From: Micromonospora noduli
GTDB taxonomy: Bacteria; Actinomycetota; Actinomycetes; Mycobacteriales; Micromonosporaceae
DNA length: 64,000 nt
Assembly (NCBI RefSeq): GCF_003264365.1
Contig: NZ_PYAK01000033.1
Location: 1-64,000 of the forward strand
Reading direction: 5' to 3'
A program made the translations under genes and the position numbers. Numbering within the stretch: position 1 is the stretch's first letter; every line of letters begins with the position of its first letter. The notes under the pieces are model-generated. The model was not told the DNA's origin and made no database searches. It saw nothing but the letters and a program-made list of their open reading frames with translations. Of this stretch, positions 35,174 through 42,735 are shown piece by piece.

Positions 35174-36121
35174 GTGACGCTGACCATCGGAGTCGACGTC
35201 GGTGGCACGAAGGTGGCCGGCGGTGTCGTGGACGACACCGGCACGGTCCTCGTGCAGACCCGACGGGACACTCCCGCCGATGACGTGGCCAAGACCCGCG
35301 ACGTCATCATCGAGTTGGTCGGCGAGCTGGCTGCCGGGCGGACCATCGAGGCCGTCGGCATCGGCGCGGCCGGGTGGATCGACGCCGGCCGTTCGACTGT
35401 GCTCTTCGCTCCCAACCTGGCCTGGCGTGACGAACCGCTGCGCGAGTACGTCAGCGAGGCAGTCGGGCTGCCGGTGATCGTGGAGAACGACGGGAACGTC
35501 GCCGCGTGGGCCGAGTTCCGCTACGGCGCGGCCCGCGACGCCGACGACTCGATGATCATGTTCACCATCGGCACCGGTGTGGGTGGCGGCATCGTCCTCG
35601 GTGGCGACCTGATGCGCGGCGCGCACGGCATCGCCGCGGAGCTGGGCCACATGCTGGCCGTGCCGGACGGGCACCAGTGCGGCTGCGGCCGGCTGGGCTG
35701 CATCGAGCAGTACGCCAGCGGCAGCGCCCTGGTCCGGTTCGCCCGGGCCGGCGCCCGGCAGGAGCCCAACCGGGCCACCGCCCTGCTGAAGCTGGCCGGC
35801 GGTGAGGCCGAGGCGATCACCGGCCCGATGGTGACCGCCGCCGCGCAGGGTGGCGACCCGGTCTCCGCCGAGGCGTTCGCCCAGATCGGTCGGTGGCTGG
35901 GCACCAGCCTCGCCGACATGGCGCAGATCCTCGACCCGCAGACACTGGTGGTCGGCGGCGGCGTGATCGACGCCGGTGACCTGCTGCTCGGTCCCACCCG
36001 CCGCTCGTACCTCGACGCGCTCGCCCAGCGCGGTCGCCTGCCGGTGGCCGAGGTGCTCCCGGCGGAGCTGGGCAACAGCGCCGGGGTGATCGGCGCCGCC
36101 GACCTGGCCCGCCGGATCTGA
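35174..36121 (+). CDS. glkA: ROK-family glucokinase
   Basis: 315 residues. Phosphorylates glucose with ATP. N-terminal ATP motif IGVDVGGTKVAGGVVD (~4-19), ENDGNVAAWAE (catalytic Asp), TIGTGVGGGIVLGG, ELGHM and the ROK zinc motif CGCGRLGCIEQYASG (~172-186). Same type as Streptomyces GlkA, which also relays carbon catabolite repression; that role here is inference. GTG start 35174 with an AGAGGGGGG ribosome-binding site. Confidence 0.93.
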   Translation: MTLTIGVDVGGTKVAGGVVDDTGTVLVQTRRDTPADDVAKTRDVIIELVGELAAGRTIEAVGIGAAGWIDAGRSTVLFAPNLAWRDEPLREYVSEAVGLPVIVENDGNVAAWAEFRYGAARDADDSMIMFTIGTGVGGGIVLGGDLMRGAHGIAAELGHMLAVPDGHQCGCGRLGCIEQYASGSALVRFARAGARQEPNRATALLKLAGGEAEAITGPMVTAAAQGGDPVSAEAFAQIGRWLGTSLADMAQILDPQTLVVGGGVIDAGDLLLGPTRRSYLDALAQRGRLPVAEVLPAELGNSAGVIGAADLARRI

Positions 36122-36132
36122 GGCGTCCGGGG

Positions 36133-36825
36133 ATGGGCGTGCCGTTGCGCGTGGTGTCGTACAACATCCACAGCCAGCGCGACGACACCGCCGCGCTGGC
36201 GGCGGTGGTCCGGGCGGCGACGCCGGACGTGGTGATCGTGCAGGAGGGGCCGCGCCGGTTCCGGTGGCGGCAGAAGTCCGCCACGTTGGCCGAGTCGTTC
36301 GGTCTGGTGGTGGCCGCCGGTGGGCTGCCCGCCCTGGGCAACCTGATCCTGACCAGCCTGCGGGTCCAGGTGCTGGCCACCCGCTGCCAGCGCTTCCCGC
36401 TGACCCCCGGCCGGCACCTGCGTGGCGCCGCGTACGCCGACTGCCGGGTCGGTGACGCCCGGTTCACCCTCGCCGGCTCGCACCTGTCCACCGACCCGGC
36501 CGAGCGGCCGTCCCAGGCCGCCGAGTTCAAGCGTGGCCTGGACGCGGCGACCAGCCCGGTGCTGGCCGGGGCGGACCTCAACGAGGGGCCGGACGGGCCC
36601 GCCTGGGCCACAGTGTCGCGCGGGTTGACCGACACGGCGGTGGCGGCCGACCGGGCCGAGCGGCTCACCTACTCCTGCGCCGACCCGCGCCGACGCATCG
36701 ACGCGCTGTTCGTCGACCCGCGGATCACAGTGGTCGACTACGACGTGGTGGACACCCCGCAGACCCGCCGGGCCAGCGACCACTTCCCGGTCCTGGTCGA
36801 CCTGCTGCTGCCCACCGCCGGCTGA
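36133..36825 (+). CDS. Endonuclease/exonuclease/phosphatase-family protein
   Basis: 230 residues, EEP fold. Catalytic pattern: Asn in VVSYNIHS (residue ~10), Glu in VIVQEGP (~37), GADLNEGP (Asp/Asn, ~147) and RRASDHFPV with the C-terminal Asp-His (~215). Members cleave phosphodiesters or phosphomonoesters in DNA, sphingolipid or inositol phosphates; the substrate is not predictable. It begins 11 bases after glkA, so probably co-transcribed. No signal peptide. Confidence 0.87.
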   Translation: MGVPLRVVSYNIHSQRDDTAALAAVVRAATPDVVIVQEGPRRFRWRQKSATLAESFGLVVAAGGLPALGNLILTSLRVQVLATRCQRFPLTPGRHLRGAAYADCRVGDARFTLAGSHLSTDPAERPSQAAEFKRGLDAATSPVLAGADLNEGPDGPAWATVSRGLTDTAVAADRAERLTYSCADPRRRIDALFVDPRITVVDYDVVDTPQTRRASDHFPVLVDLLLPTAG

Positions 36826-36942
36826 CCCCCGACCCCGGCTCGACAGTCGACGCGTCCGGTCCAGGACTGGACATCCGGCCCGGTTGTGGAGAGGATTTCG
36901 CGGCGACCGGCACGCCTGCCGTACCAAAAGGAGATGTCCCCG

Positions 36943-38349
36943 GTGTCCACCTCCACCGACCACGGCCGGCCCGACCCGGAGGCGACCTCGCCCGCGGCGA
37001 ACAGCGAGGGCCGCCCGGTCTCCGACCGGGGCGACACGGTCTGCGTCATCGGGGCCGGGGCCAGCGGCCTGACGGCCATCAAGAACCTGCGCGAGCACGG
37101 GTTCGGCGTGGACTGCTACGAGCGGGAGACGGGCGTCGGCGGCGCCTGGAACTGGCGGCACGACCGCAGCCCGGTGTACGCCAGCACCCACCTGATCTCG
37201 TCGAAGCCCTTCACCCAGTTCCCCGACTTCCCGATGCCGGACTCCTGGCCCGACTACCCGCACCACGGTCAGGTGCTGTCCTACTTCGAGCGGTACGCCG
37301 ACCACTTCGACCTGCGCTCGCACATCTGGTTCGGCACCGAGGTGATCAGGGTCCAGCCCGTCGAAGGGGACCGGTGGGACGTGACCACCCGCTCCACCGG
37401 CGGGTACGGCCCCGAGCGCACCGCCCGGTACGCCGCCGTGGTGATCGCCAACGGCCACAACTGGTCGCCGAAGCTGCCCCGTTACGAGGGCCTCGAACAG
37501 TTCCGTGGCGAGATCATGCACGCCTCGTCCTACAAGGACCCGGCGCAGCTGCGCGGCAAGCGGGTGCTGGTGGTCGGCGCCGGCAACACCGGCTGCGACA
37601 TCGCCGTCGAGGCCGCCCAGCAGGCGTCACGCTGCTGGCACTCCACCCGGCGCGGCTACTGGTACGCGCCGAAGTACGTCCTCGGTCGCCCCGCCGACCA
37701 GGTCAACGACACCCTGTTGGCTTTGCGGGTGCCGCTGCGGGTGCGGCAGTGGCTCTACCACTGGACGCTGCGGCTGACCGTCGGCGACCTGACCCGCTTC
37801 GGCCTGCCCAAGCCCGACCACAGGGTGTACGAGACGCACCCCATCGCGAACAGTCAGCTCGTCTACTACGTGGGCCACGGCGCGATCGGCCCGGTGCCGG
37901 ACGTCGCCCGGTTCCACCCGTACGCGGTGGAGTTGGCCGACGGCCGCGAGATCGACCCCGAGGTGGTCGTCTTCGCCACCGGTTACCTGCCGCGCTTCGA
38001 GTTCCTCGACGCGTCGGTGTTCTCCGACAGCGCGGGCGCGGGCCGGCCCACCCTGTGGCTCAACGCGTTCACCCCGGGGCACCCGACCCTGGCCGTCGCC
38101 GGCCTGCTGCAACCGGACTCCGGGTTGTTCACCCTGTCGCACTGGCAGACGGTGCTCTTCGCCCGACTGCTCCAGGCCCGTCGGGACCGGCCGGAGCGGG
38201 CCACCGCGTTCGCGCAGCGGGTGCGAGAGCGGGCCGGGGAGCGGTACTCCGGGCCGGTCAAGGACAGCAGCCGGCACTGGTTCGAGGTCGGGCACGCCGA
38301 CTATCTGCGCGCCATCCAACGCGCTCTGGTCGAGCTGGAGGGCAAATGA
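36943..38349 (+). CDS. Flavin-containing monooxygenase
   Basis: 468 residues. Class B flavoprotein monooxygenase: FAD-binding VIGAGASGLTAIKNL (~35-50), the family fingerprint FRGEIMHASSYKD (FxGxxxHxxxY) at ~190, NADPH-binding VVGAGNTGCDIAVE (~210-223) and the late FATGYLPRFE motif. It oxygenates a nucleophilic N/S centre or a ketone; the substrate is unknown. GTG at 36943 is 9 bases after AAGGAG; an ATG 9 bases earlier abuts that site and is less likely. Coupled (ATGA) to the alpha/beta hydrolase. Confidence 0.9.
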   Translation: MSTSTDHGRPDPEATSPAANSEGRPVSDRGDTVCVIGAGASGLTAIKNLREHGFGVDCYERETGVGGAWNWRHDRSPVYASTHLISSKPFTQFPDFPMPDSWPDYPHHGQVLSYFERYADHFDLRSHIWFGTEVIRVQPVEGDRWDVTTRSTGGYGPERTARYAAVVIANGHNWSPKLPRYEGLEQFRGEIMHASSYKDPAQLRGKRVLVVGAGNTGCDIAVEAAQQASRCWHSTRRGYWYAPKYVLGRPADQVNDTLLALRVPLRVRQWLYHWTLRLTVGDLTRFGLPKPDHRVYETHPIANSQLVYYVGHGAIGPVPDVARFHPYAVELADGREIDPEVVVFATGYLPRFEFLDASVFSDSAGAGRPTLWLNAFTPGHPTLAVAGLLQPDSGLFTLSHWQTVLFARLLQARRDRPERATAFAQRVRERAGERYSGPVKDSSRHWFEVGHADYLRAIQRALVELEGK

Positions 38350-39164
38350 GCGCGAGCGAGCTGCGGGTCATGCGGGGCCGGGAGTGGTCCCGGCCGGTCC
38401 GGCCGGCCCGGCGGGAGGTGCTCAGCGCGGTCCCCGAGCTGGAGGAGGGGCGTCCGCCGCTGCTGTTCGTACCCGGGTTCGGGCACGGCGCGTGGGCGTT
38501 CGCCGAGCACTGGTTGGGTCACGCGGCGTCGCGGGGGTTCCCGGCGTACGCGGTGAGCCTGCGCGGGCACGGTGGCAGCGAGCCGGCGCCGGAGGCGACG
38601 CTGCGGGCGTACGCCCACGACGTGGTCCAGGTGGCAGCGAGCCTGCCGCGGCAGGCGGTGCTGGTGGGGCACGGCGCCGGGGCCCTGGTGGTGGCACACG
38701 CGTTGGCCCGCTACCCGGCGCGGGGCGCGGTGCTGGTGGCGCCGGTCTTCGGCGGCTGGGGAGTGCTGGGCGCGGCGTTGCGCCGCAACCCGGCGGGCAC
38801 GTTGCCGGCGGTGTTCGGCGGGCCGTTGCGGCTCAACCGGGGGCAGTTGTTCAGCCGCGAGTTGCCCGACGAGGAGGCCCGGCGGTATGTCGGACGCCTA
38901 GGTCGGGCGGGTCGGCGGGCGCAGTGGGCGCTGCTGGGTGAGCCGGAGGCCGAGCCGGCCGTGGGCGCGCCCCCGGTGTTGGTGCTGGGCAGCCCGGACG
39001 ACCGGGTGGTGCCGGCGTCGACGTTGACCCGGGTCGCCCGCCGGTACGGGTCGGCCCCGCTGCTCTTTCCCGGGATGGGCCACGACCTGATGCTGGACGC
39101 GCGGTGGGCGGAGCCGATCGACGCGATCCTGGACTGGCTGGAGAAGGAGCCGGTGGCGCACTGA
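38346..39164 (+). CDS. Alpha/beta-hydrolase-fold protein lacking the nucleophile serine
   Basis: 272 residues. Alpha/beta hydrolase layout: oxyanion region FVPGFGHGAWAF (~40-51), nucleophile elbow VLVGHGAGALVV (~105), acid SPDDRVVP (~220) and His in FPGMGHDLML (~247). The elbow reads G-H-G-A-G, where nearly all hydrolases have G-x-S-x-G, and the codon is GGC, so the classical nucleophile is absent. It may be inactive, act as a lyase or binding protein, or use another mechanism. Translationally coupled to the monooxygenase, suggesting a shared pathway. Confidence 0.85.
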   Translation: MSASELRVMRGREWSRPVRPARREVLSAVPELEEGRPPLLFVPGFGHGAWAFAEHWLGHAASRGFPAYAVSLRGHGGSEPAPEATLRAYAHDVVQVAASLPRQAVLVGHGAGALVVAHALARYPARGAVLVAPVFGGWGVLGAALRRNPAGTLPAVFGGPLRLNRGQLFSRELPDEEARRYVGRLGRAGRRAQWALLGEPEAEPAVGAPPVLVLGSPDDRVVPASTLTRVARRYGSAPLLFPGMGHDLMLDARWAEPIDAILDWLEKEPVAH

Positions 39165-39183
39165 GCGGCCAGGCCGCCGGCGG

Positions 39184-40680
39184 TCAGCCGCCGGCCTGGT
39201 GGACGGCCGGGCTGCCGGCCGGGGTGGCCGGCCGGGGCACCCGAGCGGCGCCGTCGGAGACGGTGTCGGTGCTGGTCAGGCGGCTGATCAGGCCGCCGCC
39301 GTCGTCCAGGGCGCGCAGGTAGGAGCGGGCCCAGGCCCGGATGTCGTGCTGGTGCAGGTGGGCGCGCATGGCCCGCATCCGCTGGGTGGCGTCGGCCGGG
39401 TCGGCCCGCAGCGCCTCACGCAGGCCCTGCTTGAGCCCTTCCAGGTCGTGCGGGTTGACCAGGTACGCCTGGGACAGCTCGGCGGCGGTGCCGGCGAACT
39501 CGCTGAGCAGCAGTGCGCCCGTGTCGTCGACCCGCGCGGCCACGTACTCCTTGGCGACCAGGTTCATTCCGTCGCGCAACGGGGTCACCGCCATCACGTC
39601 GGCGACCCGGTAGAGCGCGGCCAGTTCGGCCCGGTCGAAGGGCTGGGTGAGGTAGTGGATCGCCGGCTCACCGACCCGGCCGAACTCGCCGTTGATCCGG
39701 CCGACTTCGCGTTCGATGCGCTCGCGCAGGATCTGGTACTGGCCGACGCGTTCCCGGCTCGGCATGGCGACCTGCACCAGCACCGTGTCGCGGACCTTGA
39801 CGTCGCCGCTGGCGAGCAACTCGCTGTACGCCTTGAGGCGCTGCTCGATGCCCTTGGTGTAGTCCATCCGGTCGACGCTGAGGACGACCTGCCGGGGATC
39901 GCCGAGGTCCTGACGGAGCCGGTGGGCCCGGGCGGCCACGTCCGGACGGTCGGCGAGCGCGGCCATCTCGGCGGTGTCGATGGAGACCGGGAAGGCGCCG
40001 ATGCGGACGACCCGGTCGTCGATGCCGATCCGCCGGTCGGTGGCCGGCAGCTCCAGCACCCGGGTCACCAACTGGGCGAAGTTGTGCGCCGCCTGCACCC
40101 GCTGGAAGCCGACCAGGTCGGCGCCGAGCATGCCGCGCAACAACTCGGCCCGGCGGGGCAGTTGCATGAACAGCTCCGGCGGCGGGAACGGCACATGCAG
40201 GAAGAACCCGATGCGCAGGTCCGGGCGGAGCGCGCGCAGCAGGCCGGGGACCAGTTGCAGGTGGTAATCCTGCACCCAGACCACCCCGCCCGGCTCGGCC
40301 ACCTGCGCGGTCGCCTCGGCGAAGCGCTGGTTGACCCGCTGGTACGCCTCCCACCAGCGGCGGTGGTGTTGCGGCTGCTCCACGGAGTCGTGGTAGAGCG
40401 GCCAGAGGGTGGCGTTGGCGAACCCCTCGTAGTGGTCGCGCAGGTCTTCCGGGCTGAGCGCGACGGTGTGCATCCGCACGCCGTCCACGTCCGGCAGGGC
40501 GGGGGCCGGACCGGTGCCACCGGCCCAGCCGACCCAGGTCGCCGGTGTGTGCCGCAGGAGCGGGTGCAGTGCGCTGACCAACCCGCCCGGGCTGCGCCGC
40601 CACTCGCAGGCCCCGTCGGGGGCCTGATTGTCGTCGATGGGGAGGCGGTTGGCCACCACCACGAGAGAACTCTGTCGCAT
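39184..40680 (-). CDS. otsA: Trehalose-6-phosphate synthase
   Basis: 498 residues, GT20 family. Makes trehalose-6-phosphate from UDP- (or GDP-) glucose and glucose-6-phosphate. Motifs: VVVANRLPID with R-S-P-G-G-L after it, WVGWAGG, VWVQDYHLQLVPGLLR, FFLHVPFPP, VDRMDYTKGIEQR and the late PLRDGMNLVAKEYVAAR (shown in pieces). The ATG at 40680 begins the conserved part; an ATG 9 bases earlier is equally possible. It converges with the hydrolase gene. No otsB in the window. Confidence 0.93.
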   Translation of the reverse strand: MRQSSLVVVANRLPIDDNQAPDGACEWRRSPGGLVSALHPLLRHTPATWVGWAGGTGPAPALPDVDGVRMHTVALSPEDLRDHYEGFANATLWPLYHDSVEQPQHHRRWWEAYQRVNQRFAEATAQVAEPGGVVWVQDYHLQLVPGLLRALRPDLRIGFFLHVPFPPPELFMQLPRRAELLRGMLGADLVGFQRVQAAHNFAQLVTRVLELPATDRRIGIDDRVVRIGAFPVSIDTAEMAALADRPDVAARAHRLRQDLGDPRQVVLSVDRMDYTKGIEQRLKAYSELLASGDVKVRDTVLVQVAMPSRERVGQYQILRERIEREVGRINGEFGRVGEPAIHYLTQPFDRAELAALYRVADVMAVTPLRDGMNLVAKEYVAARVDDTGALLLSEFAGTAAELSQAYLVNPHDLEGLKQGLREALRADPADATQRMRAMRAHLHQHDIRAWARSYLRALDDGGGLISRLTSTDTVSDGAARVPRPATPAGSPAVHQAGG

Positions 40681-40839
40681 CTCGGGCATTCCGATCAGCA
40701 GAGGACTGACCGCCGCGAGCAAGGAAAAACCGGTCAGTCAGCGGGGGAAGTGACGTACAGCGGTATTCCTACTGACAGTAAGTTACACCACTGTTACGCC
40801 CACGGCGGGGCGCTGCTGTCCCGGGATGCGGGCCGACCT
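40681..40839 (-). promoter_or_regulatory. Upstream region of otsA
   Basis: 159 bp, AT-richer than its surroundings. It holds a TACTG-A-CAGTA palindrome and two GTTAC motifs 6 bases apart just beyond it. Likely promoter/operator of otsA; the sigma factor cannot be named. Confidence 0.4.
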
Positions 40840-41691
40840 TCAGACGACGGCGCCGTTGTCCGGGTCGTCCTCGTCCTCGTCGCCGGGGCGCAGCCGCCAG
40901 ATCAGCGTGACGAAACCGGCCAGGATGCCGGTGAACCCGAACAGCGTCACCGCGGAGCGGTCGATCGGGAGCAGCCACGGGAAGAGGAACAGCACGAACC
41001 CGACGACCACCCCGAGCACGCCGATCACCGCGTACTTGCTGACCCGCGGCAGCGGCGGTGGTGGCGGTGGGTGGTAACCCTCGTCGTCCTCGTCGTCGGG
41101 CAGGTCGGCGCCGAAGGTGTCCAACCCGTCCAGCAGCGACGGCTCGTCCGGTCGGGTGCCGCGCCCCACTGAGATCCCGGAGATGTCCGTCGCGGACGGC
41201 AGCCGGCGAACGTCGGTGGCGGTCGGACCGGGCTCGTCGGTGCCGGAGCGGGTCAGCGGCCCGGAGGTCGACTCGTCCCGGTTGTCCCGCTCGTCCACGT
41301 CCTCCGACGCTGGCCACGGGTGGTCACCGGGCGTGGAGGTGGTGTGGAAGCCCGCCACGATCCGCGCCCACTCGGCGTCGATGTCCGGCTCGTCACGAGC
41401 CGGTGGCTGCTCCGGAGCGGTCTCGTCGGCGAGCTGGGTCAGGTAGTCCCGGGCGGTGGTCAGGTGCGAGCGGTCGACGTAGAGCCGGTCGACCGGCCGG
41501 GCCGGCACGGTGGTGGTGCGGGTGACCGGGTTGAGGTCGGCGGAGGGCTGGAGGTAGGCGGCAATCCCGCCGGCGGCCAGCACGTCGAGCAGGTGTTCAC
41601 CGACGCGCGGATCGACGTCGCCGACGACGGCGTACTCGTTCGCGTCGAGCCCGTTGTCCCGCCGTCCCCGGCGGGCCCCACCCGCTGACAC
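40840..41691 (-). CDS. Membrane protein with two C-terminal helices and acidic linker
   Basis: 283 residues. An N-terminal globular part (~20-90; VVGDVDPRVGEHLLDVLAAGGIAAYLQ, then YVDRSHLTTARDYLTQL) resembles a signal-transducing/PII-like or DUF-type alpha-beta module. A ~110-residue acidic, Pro-rich linker with a run of seven prolines follows, then two membrane helices (~215-260) and an acidic tail. Family not recognised. GTG start with AAGGGGGA upstream. Divergent from the second acyltransferase. Confidence 0.75.
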   Translation of the reverse strand: MSAGGARRGRRDNGLDANEYAVVGDVDPRVGEHLLDVLAAGGIAAYLQPSADLNPVTRTTTVPARPVDRLYVDRSHLTTARDYLTQLADETAPEQPPARDEPDIDAEWARIVAGFHTTSTPGDHPWPASEDVDERDNRDESTSGPLTRSGTDEPGPTATDVRRLPSATDISGISVGRGTRPDEPSLLDGLDTFGADLPDDEDDEGYHPPPPPPLPRVSKYAVIGVLGVVVGFVLFLFPWLLPIDRSAVTLFGFTGILAGFVTLIWRLRPGDEDEDDPDNGAVV

Positions 41692-42013
41692 CCGGACATC
41701 CCCCTTAACGCGCCTTCCGGCGCGGCCACCGCTGCCCTTCGGCGCCCGTCCGCACGCCGTGCTCTGAATCGTGACACGTCAGGGCATGGTTCCGGGAGTG
41801 CGTTGTGTCGCGTCTTCCAAAGTCCCGGCTGCTCCCGCAGGTCGCGGCGCGGCTCCTTTGTCCGTTCTTGCGCGACAAGTGCGATCTCGGTGATCGCGGC
41901 CGGCGATACCTCGGCCCCCGAACGTCGTCCGTTGTGGTGAGAGCGCTCGCTTCGTAGGCTCGTCGGCGACGACGGCTGGCGCTGTCGCGGGCACACCACG
42001 GGAAAGGACGCCG
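41692..42013. other. 322-bp divergent intergenic region
   Basis: No gene seen. It contains the ribosome-binding site of the minus-strand membrane protein at one end and the probable plsC promoter at the other. The middle has no clear repeat. Confidence 0.6.
41932..41960 (+). promoter_or_regulatory. Putative promoter of the second plsC with embedded palindrome
   Basis: TTGTGG, 17-base spacer, TAGGCT. The spacer contains GAGCGCTC (41941-41948), a perfect 8-bp palindrome like the core of LacI-family operators. Confidence 0.5.
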
Positions 42014-42706
42014 GTGCTCTACTGGCTGCTGAAGTACGTCATCCTCGGTCCGCTGCTCAAACTGATCTTCCGCCCGCAGGTGGAGGGCCTGCGCAACGTG
42101 CCGGCGACCGGCCCGGTGATCCTGGCGAGCAACCACCTTTCCTTCTCCGACTCGATCTTCACACCGTTGATCACCGCCCGGAAGGTCACCTTCGTCGCCA
42201 AGGCCGAGTACTTCACCGGCAAGGGGATCAAGGGCTGGCTGACCAAGATGTTCTTCGTCGGCACCGGCACGATTCCGGTGGACCGCTCCGGTGGTCGGGC
42301 CGCGCGCGCCGCCCTGGACACCCAGTTGCAGGTGCTGCGGGCCGGGGGAGTGGCCGGCATCTACCCCGAGGGCACCCGCTCCCCGGACGGGCGGCTCTAC
42401 CGGGGCAAGACCGGGGTGGCCCGGCTCGCCCTGGAGAGCGGCGCGGTGGTGGTGCCCGTGGCCATGCTCAACGCCGACGAGATCCAGCCGCCGGGCAAGC
42501 TCATCCCCAAGATCGACCGGGTGAAGATCCGGTTCGGGGCGCCGCTGGACTTCTCCCGCTACGCCGGGCTGGCCGGCGACCGGTTCGTCGAGCGCGCGGT
42601 CACCGACGAGATCATGTACGAGTTGATGGAGCTCTCCGGTCGGGAGTACGTGGACGTCTACGCCCAGAAGCTCAAGCAGCCCGTCCCGACGCCGCTGGCC
42701 GCCTGA
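42014..42706 (+). CDS. plsC: PlsC-type acyltransferase (second copy)
   Basis: 230 residues. 1-acyl-glycerol-3-phosphate acyltransferase family: NHLSFSDS (NHx4D, ~41), GTGTIPVDRSGGRAARAAL, IYPEGTRSPDGRLYRGKTGVARLA (PEGTR, ~117) and VPVAMLNADEIQPPG. Very similar in layout to the first copy at 25446-26108; position matches remembered Rv2182c. It supplies phosphatidate or modifies an envelope lipid. GTG start. Convergent with the giant cyclase; a hairpin overlaps the gap. Confidence 0.9.
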   Translation: MLYWLLKYVILGPLLKLIFRPQVEGLRNVPATGPVILASNHLSFSDSIFTPLITARKVTFVAKAEYFTGKGIKGWLTKMFFVGTGTIPVDRSGGRAARAALDTQLQVLRAGGVAGIYPEGTRSPDGRLYRGKTGVARLALESGAVVVPVAMLNADEIQPPGKLIPKIDRVKIRFGAPLDFSRYAGLAGDRFVERAVTDEIMYELMELSGREYVDVYAQKLKQPVPTPLAA

Positions 42707-42709
42707 GCC

Positions 42710-42735
42710 ACCGCCGGGCCGGCCCGGTCGGCGGT
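42710..42735. terminator. Hairpin between convergent plsC and cyclase genes
   Basis: ACCGCC/GGCGGT outer stem with inner GGGCC/GGCCC, spanning the 28-bp convergent gap; likely bidirectional. Confidence 0.6.

Noticed and set aside
36943..39164. Possible biosynthetic cluster around the flavin monooxygenase
   Set aside because: Only a monooxygenase and one hydrolase-fold gene; no core biosynthetic enzyme nearby.
39199..41172. Plus-strand open frame opposite otsA
   Set aside because: Antisense to a full-length GT20 enzyme with intact motifs; crosses the otsA promoter.
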